DNA of 16,555 bases, taken from Pseudomonadota bacterium (GTDB lineage: Bacteria; Pseudomonadota; Alphaproteobacteria; Rhizobiales; Tepidamorphaceae). The position numbers were made by a program, and so were the translations under genes. Within the stretch, counting starts at the first letter, position 1; every line of letters begins with the position of its first letter. A model generated the notes under the pieces. That model made no database searches. It was not told the origin of the DNA and worked only from the letters and a program-made list of their open reading frames with translations. The stretch is taken from assembly GCA_023435545.1 (NCBI GenBank), contig JAEYRQ010000528.1, forward strand, positions 1 to 16,555. Direction: 5' to 3'. Positions 5,532 to 13,339 of the stretch are shown in pieces.

Positions 5532-8528
5532 ATGAGTACCGACACTACCGAAAAAGGCTTAGAAGCAAATATCAGCGAGTATCTAGCAGAAGCGAACGGC
5601 TATATAAGCCGCTCTAATGCTGCGTATGATGCTACGGCCTGCCTGGATAAGGAGCTGCTTTTCCAGTTCCTGGAAGCCACTCAGCCGAAGGAAGTAGCCA
5701 AGCTAAAAGACTATCACAAAGACTTGTATGAGCAGAAAATATGCAAGCGACTCAATGACCAGATACAAGCCAAGGGCGTGATAGAGGTACTGCGTAAAGG
5801 CATAACTGACGGCTTTACAGGCACCAAGCTCCAACTATTCTACGACAAGCCGGTATCTACCTATAACGCTACGGCGGACGCGCTTTATAAAGCAAATATT
5901 TTCTCCGTAATGCGACAGGTTTTCTATTCGCCGAGCAATAGAAACTCTCTGGACATGGTGATATTCATTAACGGTATCCCGTTAATATCATTTGAGCTGA
6001 AAAATGAGCTGACCAAACAAACCGTACAACACGCCATAAAGCAATATAAAGAGGACAGAGACCCTAACGAGCCGCTTTTTCAATTAGGCAGGCTCATTGT
6101 CAACTTTGCCGTAGATACCGAGGAAGTATGGATGTGTACGCATTTGAGGAAAGAAAAGTCCTATTTCCTTCCCTTCAACAAAGGCAATAACAATGGCGCA
6201 GGCAACCCGCCCAACGGTGGCATCAAGACCGATTATCTCTGGAAAGAGATTCTAACAAAGGATAGCCTTACGGATATCATACAGAACTTTTGTCAGTTGA
6301 TTGCCGAGGATAAGGAGGTTGCAGATGGGAAGGGGAAGGTAAAAACCATTCGACAAACTAAACTCATTTTTCCAAGGTATCATCAGTTGACAGCCGTTAG
6401 GTTGTTGCTTAACCACGCAAGCCGGTATGGTGCCGGACAGAAATATCTTGTCCAACATTCGGCAGGGTCTGGAAAATCAAATTCAATTTCGTGGTTAGCG
6501 CATCAGCTTGTAGGGCTTCATAGAGAAGATAACGGAGAGCACATCTTTGATACGGTGATTGTAGTGACCGACCGTAGAGTGCTCGATGCTCAGATCCGGA
6601 ACAATATCAAGCAGTTTCAGCAAGTAGATAAACTTGTGCAGCCAATAACGGAGGGGAGTAAGCAATTGAAGCAGGCATTAGAGGAAGGGAAGAAGATTAT
6701 TGTCACGACTATTCAAAAATTTCCAATGATCGTCGACGACATCGGCGATCTTCCTGGAAACAATTTTGCTATAATTATTGATGAGGCTCACAGTAGTTTG
6801 AGTGGGCAAATGGCAAGGAAGCTGAATCAGACTATCGCCAAACCGACGGATGATGATCAGGTGTATGAGACAGAAGATGGTGATACTGTTACTGGTGAGG
6901 ATCTAGTAGAGGAAACGATAAGGGCGCGAAAGCTTTTACCTAATGCAAGTTATTTTGCTTTCACAGCGACGCCAAAGAACAAGACTCTGGAGCTATTCGG
7001 TGTGCCCTTTGAACATGAAGGGAAAACCAAGCACCAAGCCTTCCATTTATACTCCATGAAGCAAGCTATAGAGGAAGGGTTCATAATGGATGTACTGCAG
7101 AATTATACTACCTACCAGAGCTATTATGCCTTGCTTAAAAAGATAGAGGACGATCCTGAGTATGATAGTAAGCGGGCGCAAAAAAAACTCAAGGCGTTTG
7201 TAGAGAGCCATGAGCATGCGATTAAGAAGAAAACGACTCTGATGATAGAGCACTTCATGGAAAGTGTAGTGAGGCAGCGTAAGATTGGAGGTTTTGCCAA
7301 GGCAATGTTGGTGACAGGATCGAGAGCGAATGCTGTGAAGTATAAGAGCACATTTGATGATTATTTAAGAAAGACTAACAATCCGTTCAAGGCAATCGTT
7401 GCCTTTTCCGGAGAAGTAGAAGGGCAAACTGAAGTTAATCTCAATGGTTTTTCTAGTGCTGCAATCCCAGCAACGTTTGAGAAAAGCGAATATAGATTTT
7501 TGATAGTTGCAAATAAGTATCAGACGGGATTTGATCAACCACTGCTTCATACAATGTACGTTGATAAGAAACTAGGTGGAGTGAACGCTGTTCAGACTCT
7601 TTCGAGGCTGAACCGCAGCCATCCGATGAAGAAAGACACGTTTGTGCTGGACTTCGCGAACAAGGCTGAAGATATTGAGAAGGCTTTCACGCCTTATTTC
7701 GAAAGTACGATACTTGGAGAAGCCACTGATCCAAATAAATTGTTTGATCTGCAGGACGCACTGGATAATTTTCAGGTATATAATCGCGAGCAGGTTGAAG
7801 AGTTTTCGGATGGAATTCTGACAAATCGTTTGATAGATCAGCTGCATGGCATTTTAAATGAGTCGGTTCAACTATTTAGGGATACCTTGGCAGAGGAGCA
7901 ACAGATCGATTTTCGTGCGAAGGTGAAAACCTATGTAAGGCTGTATGTTTTTCTCTCGCAGATTGTGCCGTTTGAGAACGCCTATTTGGAGAGGCTTTAC
8001 ATTTTCCTAAGTCATCTGCAGAACAAGATAGGGAGCGATGCTCCTATAGATCTTGCAAAGGGAATTCTGGAGAATATCGATATGGATAGTTACAGGTTGC
8101 AGCTAGAAGGAACAGCCGCAATAAAACTGGAGAAAGGTGGCGATATCGCTCCAATTCCTACAGAAATGAGAGGGGGGAAAGCGGAAGTGGAAATAGATAG
8201 GCTTTCAAATATACTGCAGTCTTTTAACGATCGTTATGGTACTCAGTTTGAGGACGTGGATAAGGTGCGAAAGATGGCGGAAGATATAGCTGCTGATGTG
8301 GCTAAAAACGAGGAGTTGATTACGTCCCTAAAGTATTCTGATGAACAGAATGCCAAGATAACGAGTGACAAGGTTGTGGCTGAAGAGATGTTGAAGCATA
8401 TCACTTCGCGCTTTGACCTATACAAGATGTTCTCTGATAACAAGGAGTTCAAAGAGGATTTTTCGGCTCTAATGTTTAACCTGGCAAAGGAGTTGATTTA
8501 TAAGGGAATGGGAACTGGGACGTTGTAG
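5532..8528 (+). CDS. hsdR: Type I restriction enzyme endonuclease/translocase subunit
   Basis: HsdR translocates DNA using ATP and cuts it when the target is unmethylated. The 998-aa length is typical. The N-terminal PD-(D/E)XK nuclease shows Asp141 (NSLDMVIF), then Glu155 and Lys157 (SFELKN). The superfamily 2 motor follows: Walker A AGSGKS at 311-316, DEAH at 417-420, TAT at 478-480 (FAFTATPK), YQTGFDQP at 663-670 and QTLSRLNR at 688-695. A helical C-terminal region of about 300 residues should dock to HsdM/HsdS. All expected catalytic residues are present, so it should be active. The ATG at 5532 is 53 nt after hsdS. It ends 8 nt before the 3' end of the convergent nuclease-like gene. Confidence 0.96.
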   Translation: MSTDTTEKGLEANISEYLAEANGYISRSNAAYDATACLDKELLFQFLEATQPKEVAKLKDYHKDLYEQKICKRLNDQIQAKGVIEVLRKGITDGFTGTKLQLFYDKPVSTYNATADALYKANIFSVMRQVFYSPSNRNSLDMVIFINGIPLISFELKNELTKQTVQHAIKQYKEDRDPNEPLFQLGRLIVNFAVDTEEVWMCTHLRKEKSYFLPFNKGNNNGAGNPPNGGIKTDYLWKEILTKDSLTDIIQNFCQLIAEDKEVADGKGKVKTIRQTKLIFPRYHQLTAVRLLLNHASRYGAGQKYLVQHSAGSGKSNSISWLAHQLVGLHREDNGEHIFDTVIVVTDRRVLDAQIRNNIKQFQQVDKLVQPITEGSKQLKQALEEGKKIIVTTIQKFPMIVDDIGDLPGNNFAIIIDEAHSSLSGQMARKLNQTIAKPTDDDQVYETEDGDTVTGEDLVEETIRARKLLPNASYFAFTATPKNKTLELFGVPFEHEGKTKHQAFHLYSMKQAIEEGFIMDVLQNYTTYQSYYALLKKIEDDPEYDSKRAQKKLKAFVESHEHAIKKKTTLMIEHFMESVVRQRKIGGFAKAMLVTGSRANAVKYKSTFDDYLRKTNNPFKAIVAFSGEVEGQTEVNLNGFSSAAIPATFEKSEYRFLIVANKYQTGFDQPLLHTMYVDKKLGGVNAVQTLSRLNRSHPMKKDTFVLDFANKAEDIEKAFTPYFESTILGEATDPNKLFDLQDALDNFQVYNREQVEEFSDGILTNRLIDQLHGILNESVQLFRDTLAEEQQIDFRAKVKTYVRLYVFLSQIVPFENAYLERLYIFLSHLQNKIGSDAPIDLAKGILENIDMDSYRLQLEGTAAIKLEKGGDIAPIPTEMRGGKAEVEIDRLSNILQSFNDRYGTQFEDVDKVRKMAEDIAADVAKNEELITSLKYSDEQNAKITSDKVVAEEMLKHITSRFDLYKMFSDNKEFKEDFSALMFNLAKELIYKGMGTGTL

Positions 8529-8536
8529 TAGGGCTG

Positions 8537-8998
8537 TTAATTATTGTTTAGGTATACTTCTAGTGCCTCTAATGTATTGCAGTATTTGCTATAGTTCTCT
8601 TTAATCCCTTTGTGGGATAAAAAGACTGTTTTTCCATTCGACTTCGAAATTTTGTGTTCTGTCTTTGCTTCCAATTGGATTGACGGAATGATCCAAAAGT
8701 TAGGCAAGGTTGTGAGGATTTCTATTTTACTTTCGAAAGTGACTAAGGCATAGAACAAATTTGGACCTGTAGGCAGCCTACCTGAATTACATATAAGCCA
8801 ATCATCGGATTTTTTATTGACGCCTTTGACTTCAATAAGTATGTAGGCACCGCTTTCGGTCATTACTATTATGTCAACACCTTTCTTGTTGCCCAATGAC
8901 AGATAAGCATCCTTACCCGCTCTGTGTAAAAGGCTCATGATAAGAAATTCAGATGCTAGGTTCGTGTTGTAGCCGGTATTGGCATTCCGTTTCGGCAC
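8537..8998 (-). CDS. PD-(D/E)XK nuclease-like protein
   Basis: This 153-aa protein has the core of the PD-(D/E)XK nuclease fold. Helix 1 carries Glu17 (NLASEFLIMSLL), then LGNKKGVDIIV supplies Asp42, and ILIEVKG supplies Glu56 and Lys58, the canonical D...ExK metal site. A C-terminal beta/alpha stretch completes a small single-domain enzyme or effector. The start is a GTG at 8998; moving to the later Met21 would delete the first helix, so GTG is preferred. It begins 5 nt after the stop of the upstream 509-aa gene, so it is most likely the last gene of the hydrolase/caspase operon and not part of the convergent restriction operon. It may cut or nick DNA, or be a binding-only relative. Its substrate is unknown. 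Confidence 0.75.
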   Translation of the reverse strand: MPKRNANTGYNTNLASEFLIMSLLHRAGKDAYLSLGNKKGVDIIVMTESGAYILIEVKGVNKKSDDWLICNSGRLPTGPNLFYALVTFESKIEILTTLPNFWIIPSIQLEAKTEHKISKSNGKTVFLSHKGIKENYSKYCNTLEALEVYLNNN

Positions 8999-9003
8999 GA
9001 GGT

Positions 9004-10533
9004 TTAGTCAATACTATTTTCTGCGTTCGCAAGGATCGAAGTGATTCTAGCTTTAATTTCATCAATAGATAGGTGGATTTTTTCCGGTTCTCCTGATTTT
9101 TCAGCCATTAAAGTAGAAAGGAGGCCTTTCTTCGAGTTTATGGTTTTCAAATTTTGCTTGATTACGTTTTGAGTCAAATTAAGTTGAATAGCTAAGTCCC
9201 TGACAGTTGTTGCATGATCGTCCAAAATTGCATTGAAAACAGAGGATGTCACCCAACTTGGTTTTTTAGGAATTGATGCCTTTTTCGGGCTACTTACAAT
9301 TTGAGAATATACAGAGGAGACACGTTTAAAAGGATCCTGGAATCGTTTAGTCACTCTCTGAGGTTTATAAGATGTCCATACGGTATCAAAGTAGACGTCG
9401 CTAATAATTTTTTCGGTAAAGCTTTTTTCTGGAATAACTGATGGCATATTCTGAGCCTTTTTTAATGCTGCTTTCAAGCCATAAAGAAACATGCAAGGTT
9501 GATCGATATTAACGTTTGCCTTTTCGTTTTTGTGAATTGAAGAAAGGATTTTGAGAGCCTTAATATCTGGTGAGTTGGAACTTTTTAATATCACATGTTC
9601 AAGGTTGTGAAGCATTAGTTCTAGTAGGTTGTCTGAATCTTTCGTGGTGCTAAGGAAGTATACATAACAGACTATAATTCCAAGCATCGGATCATCCCAT
9701 TTTCCAGAAGCTGCAAGATCAATTAAGCGTTTAGGCACATAGTATATGCCGTTTTGCATTTTTTGAAGTATGGCATCAAGTTCTAGAATTTTTCGATCGT
9801 GGTGGCGAAAGCCATCCAATGGTCTTTTGATGAGTATACGAAGACTGCCGAAGCAAGGTTGCTTGTCAATAGTCAGAAAAACTTGGGTTTGCCATTGCTC
9901 AAATAGATAGACTGGAAATTCGCGGGATTTTTTGCCAGAGTACCGTACAAAATATTGACCATGAGGAAGACGCACGTTGAAAGCAAGCCAACCCTCCTTT
10001 ACATTTTCTTTGACGAAAAAAGCATTCAGAACATATATTTCTTCTCGATTCGAGTCTATAATCGAGAAGCCACCACCCAGAGATGGTATTGATTTACTAT
10101 CAGCAGATTGTTTTCTTGAAGATGAAAGAAAAATGAACAATGATGATGTGGCTTCTGGATTCGTAATATCAACCGTGGGTGATAAGCTCCAGTGTTCAGC
10201 CGCATTGAAATGAAACTCATTTGTCGAACGAAAATATTCAGCGGGTAGCGCTGAATATTGACCTTCTGCTAGCCAGGACTTCTCTATTTCGCTCTGGACT
10301 CGATAATGTTGTTCTTCAAAATATTCGTTGAGCTCAATTCTTAGTTTGTAAAGGCCTTTCGGCACCATCACCTTTATTTTTTCATAGCCTCCTATGATAA
10401 GGTTGTCCATACTATCAAACAACTTTAGGTGGGCGAATTCACGGAGGGGGCCTTTCGCCGAAAAAGCAAACAGAAATTTTCTTTCTTTTGACTCTTTGGA
10501 AGAAAAAAAGCTCTCTATTACCTCAAAACTCAT
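9004..10533 (-). CDS. Caspase-associated multidomain protein with beta-sandwich repeats and C-terminal HTH
   Basis: I know no name for this 509-aa protein. It has no visible catalytic motif, which suggests a scaffold, sensor or substrate. The N-terminal part holds two beta-rich segments (about residues 18-80 and 131-222), each with the strand-turn-strand signature P-x-G-x-Y (VMVPKGLYKLRI near 55-66, VRLPHGQYFVRY near 187-198). The same signature ends the caspase. A helical middle (about 245-360, including KWDDPMLGIIVCYVYFL) resembles no domain I can name. A basic linker (about 390-425) leads to a small helix-turn-helix (about 429-466, TVRDLAIQLNLTQNVIKQ). The ATG at 10533 overlaps the end of the caspase gene by 11 nt, and the stop lies 5 nt before the nuclease start, so translation is probably coupled in one operon. 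The HTH could bind DNA or serve as a protein adaptor. Confidence 0.75.
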   Translation of the reverse strand: MSFEVIESFFSSKESKERKFLFAFSAKGPLREFAHLKLFDSMDNLIIGGYEKIKVMVPKGLYKLRIELNEYFEEQHYRVQSEIEKSWLAEGQYSALPAEYFRSTNEFHFNAAEHWSLSPTVDITNPEATSSLFIFLSSSRKQSADSKSIPSLGGGFSIIDSNREEIYVLNAFFVKENVKEGWLAFNVRLPHGQYFVRYSGKKSREFPVYLFEQWQTQVFLTIDKQPCFGSLRILIKRPLDGFRHHDRKILELDAILQKMQNGIYYVPKRLIDLAASGKWDDPMLGIIVCYVYFLSTTKDSDNLLELMLHNLEHVILKSSNSPDIKALKILSSIHKNEKANVNIDQPCMFLYGLKAALKKAQNMPSVIPEKSFTEKIISDVYFDTVWTSYKPQRVTKRFQDPFKRVSSVYSQIVSSPKKASIPKKPSWVTSSVFNAILDDHATTVRDLAIQLNLTQNVIKQNLKTINSKKGLLSTLMAEKSGEPEKIHLSIDEIKARITSILANAENSID

Positions 10534-11539
10534 AATGGTTTATATTTTGGGAGCTTGTGATGCGTATTGTTTTGAATTCTGGGTCATCGTCGAATAGAAT
10601 TGTATAATTTCCTGGGCGGAGTGATAGATTCCAAGGGGTCTCGCTCGTATTTCCTGATTTTAATTCGTTCATGTAGCCATCCTCCAGAATAGCCTTACGA
10701 CCAGGTGTTTTGAAAACTATAGTAATTGGAAAAGTGTTGACAGGGAGGCTTACTATAGGAGTAGAAGAATCGCCACTGCTATGAAGCCTTGCTTTTTGCA
10801 TCAGATTTCTTTCTCCTAGCAATTCGGGGAGATAACTGTCGATAAACTGTTGCAGGCTTTGCACAGTGATTGATCCGTTTTTTGCGGCATTACCATTAAG
10901 TCCCGTGAGTAATGCTTTTGTATAGAGACCATGTATTTGGTTTTTCGTTTTCGAATCATCCAATGTTACGTCAATAGCTTCTTCATATGAAAGCGTGGTG
11001 AATTCTGTCGAATAGAACACAAAAAAATTGCAGGAAGCAGAGTGATTTGAGGGCCTTGCGTTTCCGAATCTTGGATTTGCGCCTTGAATTCCTGGTCTGC
11101 GATTTCTGCAGCAGTCCAAAAAAAAGAAGATCTCTTGAAATAGTCCACTATGTATCAGAGTTTCAAGGTAGGCTCGCGACAAAAGCGCATAATTTCGCCA
11201 AAAGTTTGACCACTTTGGTAGGATTAGAGCCGTATCGTCATGGCTGATCCCCAGGCCATGACCAGAGAAATAAAAGTAGAGTCTTCTAGCTGAATTTCTT
11301 TCTTCTAACAACTTATTGACTATTTCTTCGAATTTATCATCAATGTCATCTTGAAGAGGCCTCACCGAATTTTCTTGAGATAGGATAAGCTTACAATTAT
11401 CAGGAGGTAGATTACCTCCATCGGGGGACACCAGCCAGTTTTGAAATGCAGTGGCGTCATTCGATGGGCCATTAAGTCTTGAAAGTTCGTTGTAGTGGCT
11501 CACGCCAATTACTACGGCAAAATCTAGTGCATTGTTCAT
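10523..11539 (-). CDS. Caspase-like cysteine protease (peptidase clan CD)
   Basis: This 338-aa protein has a caspase/metacaspase-like catalytic domain over about residues 1-245. FAVVIGVSHY opens the first strand, YFYFSGHGLG carries the catalytic His94, and FFFLDCCRN carries the catalytic Cys144 (D-x-C, after Asp142). Both dyad residues are intact, so activity is expected. Residues 269-338 form a separate beta-rich domain with LSLRPGNYTILF, matching signatures in the next gene. There is no signal peptide or membrane segment, so it should act in the cytoplasm. Bacterial relatives are known in defence and cell-death modules (for example with gasdermins, CRISPR type III, or as Thoeris effectors). 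None of those partners is visible here. It starts 7 nt after the hydrolase stop and overlaps the next gene by 11 nt. Confidence 0.9.
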   Translation of the reverse strand: MNNALDFAVVIGVSHYNELSRLNGPSNDATAFQNWLVSPDGGNLPPDNCKLILSQENSVRPLQDDIDDKFEEIVNKLLEERNSARRLYFYFSGHGLGISHDDTALILPKWSNFWRNYALLSRAYLETLIHSGLFQEIFFFLDCCRNRRPGIQGANPRFGNARPSNHSASCNFFVFYSTEFTTLSYEEAIDVTLDDSKTKNQIHGLYTKALLTGLNGNAAKNGSITVQSLQQFIDSYLPELLGERNLMQKARLHSSGDSSTPIVSLPVNTFPITIVFKTPGRKAILEDGYMNELKSGNTSETPWNLSLRPGNYTILFDDDPEFKTIRITSSQNINHYEF

Positions 11540-11546
11540 TTTGTAT

Positions 11547-13076
11547 TTATTGATTAATTATGAACATGACACTGTGTAATGTTGGTTGTTCGTCGTCGAA
11601 AAATGTATGTCCTTTTGCAGTGCAGCGAAAACCATCTTCAACGCCATCTTCGGTAACAGCGTAGACTATTTTACCTTTCGGTTCCAGAAATGTTTTGATG
11701 TCTTTCAGGTAGTCAATCCTGTCATAAGGAGTGTTGCCGGTAACATGCCTCTCAAGACCTAAGATATGAGCGTCAGAACGATCATCCTTGATTTTACTGT
11801 CGTTCTCCAGAACCCCTGATATAAAGTAAAGTAAAGAACGGGTGTATAAGTAGGGAATCATGCTATCTTGAGTTTCAAATTTATCTGCCATTGTGAAACA
11901 GCGAAAGTCCTTAAATAAGTATGGTTTGTTAAGTAAGGTGCGTTGAAACTCATCGCATCGTAATGCTGGAGCTAGAAAAATAACGTGTCTGAATTTTAGA
12001 TTGAGATTTCTTGAAGTTATAGAATTAGCCATTTCATTTATGACAATAGAACCAGCTGAATGACCTACAACATCAATTGTTAGTTCACCTACCTCGTTTT
12101 GATATTCTACGAGTTTATGTAAGAAGTATGAACCCACTTTCCAGTCTTCTTCATTACCTTCAAAGTTGTTCTCAGACCACATCAACCTGGCTTTGTTTTT
12201 CATGCGCCCCCATAACCAAGTGCCTAGGTCAGCAATGTAATACTGACGAAGAATTTCTTCGACGATAGTTGGGAAAAATCCATGGTCTCTCCCTTTTATG
12301 TGACGCTTTACTACACGTAACGTAATCTTTACTGCAGCAATGATTAATTGGGTTAATTCGATTACGCCTTTAGCACCTACATGATTTTGATTAGGAGCGA
12401 TTTTTTCTGAATCCATAAGTTTTGCTTCGGCTTCAGATTTCGGCTCATTGGCGGCAGCTTGCAATTCGTAGTCGCTATACACTTCTTCCTCAATTTGAGC
12501 TTCAATTTCCGCGCTTAGTAATGTATCGATTGCGTCATCGTCGTCCAACATCTCAGCTGTAACAACATTAGCAGCTTTTTTTCCGGTATTGACGACGTAA
12601 TTGTCGAATGGCTTACTTTTTTCTAATTCCAGTTCAATCTCATGATCAGAAAGCTGATCGACACCTTTAGCGAAACCTTGAAAATCTTTTATATCAATCC
12701 CAAGTTTTTGACCAGCAACCTTAATAATGCGCAATAAAAGTCTTTTAAAGAAATTCGATTTCTTGATTGTGTCAAAATTTTGACTGATAGTGTCAATTAA
12801 ACCCGTTTCCCATACGAAACAAATTGGGTGGGAATTTGTCTGTTGCAGTACCTCCTTTGAAATTATTTCTGCGGTTGACATCCCCTTTTTTGCATTCTTC
12901 AGGCCACCGTGGAAATAGAGGACTATTTTTTTCTGGCGTTGTGTTTTTAGATGTTCTATGATGTTGTCAACATCTTGAGGCGTAGAATCGATCGTGCTAT
13001 CTCCTGAGGGTTTGAAAGATCCAGACGCACCTACATTGATGTAAAAAAGTTTGTTTAATTCATTGATCTCTGCCAT
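11547..13076 (-). CDS. Alpha/beta-hydrolase (lipase/esterase-like) with long acidic insertion
   Basis: This is the first gene of the four-gene operon, 509 aa. An alpha/beta-hydrolase fold is indicated by IVLYFHGGL (residues 51-59, the oxyanion HG) and the nucleophile elbow GHSAG at 338-342 with Ser340. A likely catalytic His lies near the C-terminus (His490 or His501), and the acid is not certain. HG and nucleophile are about 280 residues apart, far more than in compact members. The insertion includes a very acidic part (about 176-222, with LDDDDAIDT and IEEEVYSDYE) and a basic helical stretch (about 245-300). There is no signal peptide. A lipid, ester or peptide substrate is possible. The clean ATG at 13076 follows a 263-nt AT-rich gap that should hold the operon promoter. 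Placement beside a caspase suggests it is an effector or a protease substrate (inference). Confidence 0.85.
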   Translation of the reverse strand: MAEINELNKLFYINVGASGSFKPSGDSTIDSTPQDVDNIIEHLKTQRQKKIVLYFHGGLKNAKKGMSTAEIISKEVLQQTNSHPICFVWETGLIDTISQNFDTIKKSNFFKRLLLRIIKVAGQKLGIDIKDFQGFAKGVDQLSDHEIELELEKSKPFDNYVVNTGKKAANVVTAEMLDDDDAIDTLLSAEIEAQIEEEVYSDYELQAAANEPKSEAEAKLMDSEKIAPNQNHVGAKGVIELTQLIIAAVKITLRVVKRHIKGRDHGFFPTIVEEILRQYYIADLGTWLWGRMKNKARLMWSENNFEGNEEDWKVGSYFLHKLVEYQNEVGELTIDVVGHSAGSIVINEMANSITSRNLNLKFRHVIFLAPALRCDEFQRTLLNKPYLFKDFRCFTMADKFETQDSMIPYLYTRSLLYFISGVLENDSKIKDDRSDAHILGLERHVTGNTPYDRIDYLKDIKTFLEPKGKIVYAVTEDGVEDGFRCTAKGHTFFDDEQPTLHSVMFIINQ

Positions 13077-13339
13077 TGAAAGAGGTTTTTATGGTAAGCA
13101 AATCTTAATTTTTAGTGCTTTATATCAGGTTTTAATTGATCTATAGATATACCAACGTAATATTTTATGAAAGAAATTACGTGTCTGTGAGTTATTGAGA
13201 GGACAATATATAATATGTTATTTGTTAAAGCAAGTCGGCAAATATTTTATTTAAAATTAAAATGAGATAGTCGGCGGGAACTTGCTATTAACAACGAGAT
13301 TTTAGATGGGCTGTCGATTACAATATTTCGGAAGCGGTT
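13077..13339. other. Intergenic gap upstream of the hydrolase/caspase operon
   Basis: This AT-rich 263-nt gap separates the ICE control module from the start of the cargo operon. I see no gene in it. It should hold the operon's minus-strand promoter, but no exact TTTG-N19-TAnnTTTG was found; the closest -7 (AATATTTG on the minus strand, near 13239-13246) has one mismatch. Confidence 0.3.

Noticed and set aside
3400-6250. Apparent mosaic: ATA is frequent for Ile in the 3' part of hsdM and 5' part of hsdR (about 12 of 22 and 8 of 15 by hand), but rare in the 5' part of hsdM (4 of 20)
   Set aside because: Later parts of hsdR return to mixed ATA use, so the block edges are not consistent. It needs a proper composition scan before claiming recombination.
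10523-13076. Assignment to gasdermin, CBASS, Avs, Thoeris or Craspase systems
   Set aside because: No pore-former, nucleotide cyclase, STAND ATPase, TIR protein or CRISPR component is encoded nearby; only the protease type is shared.
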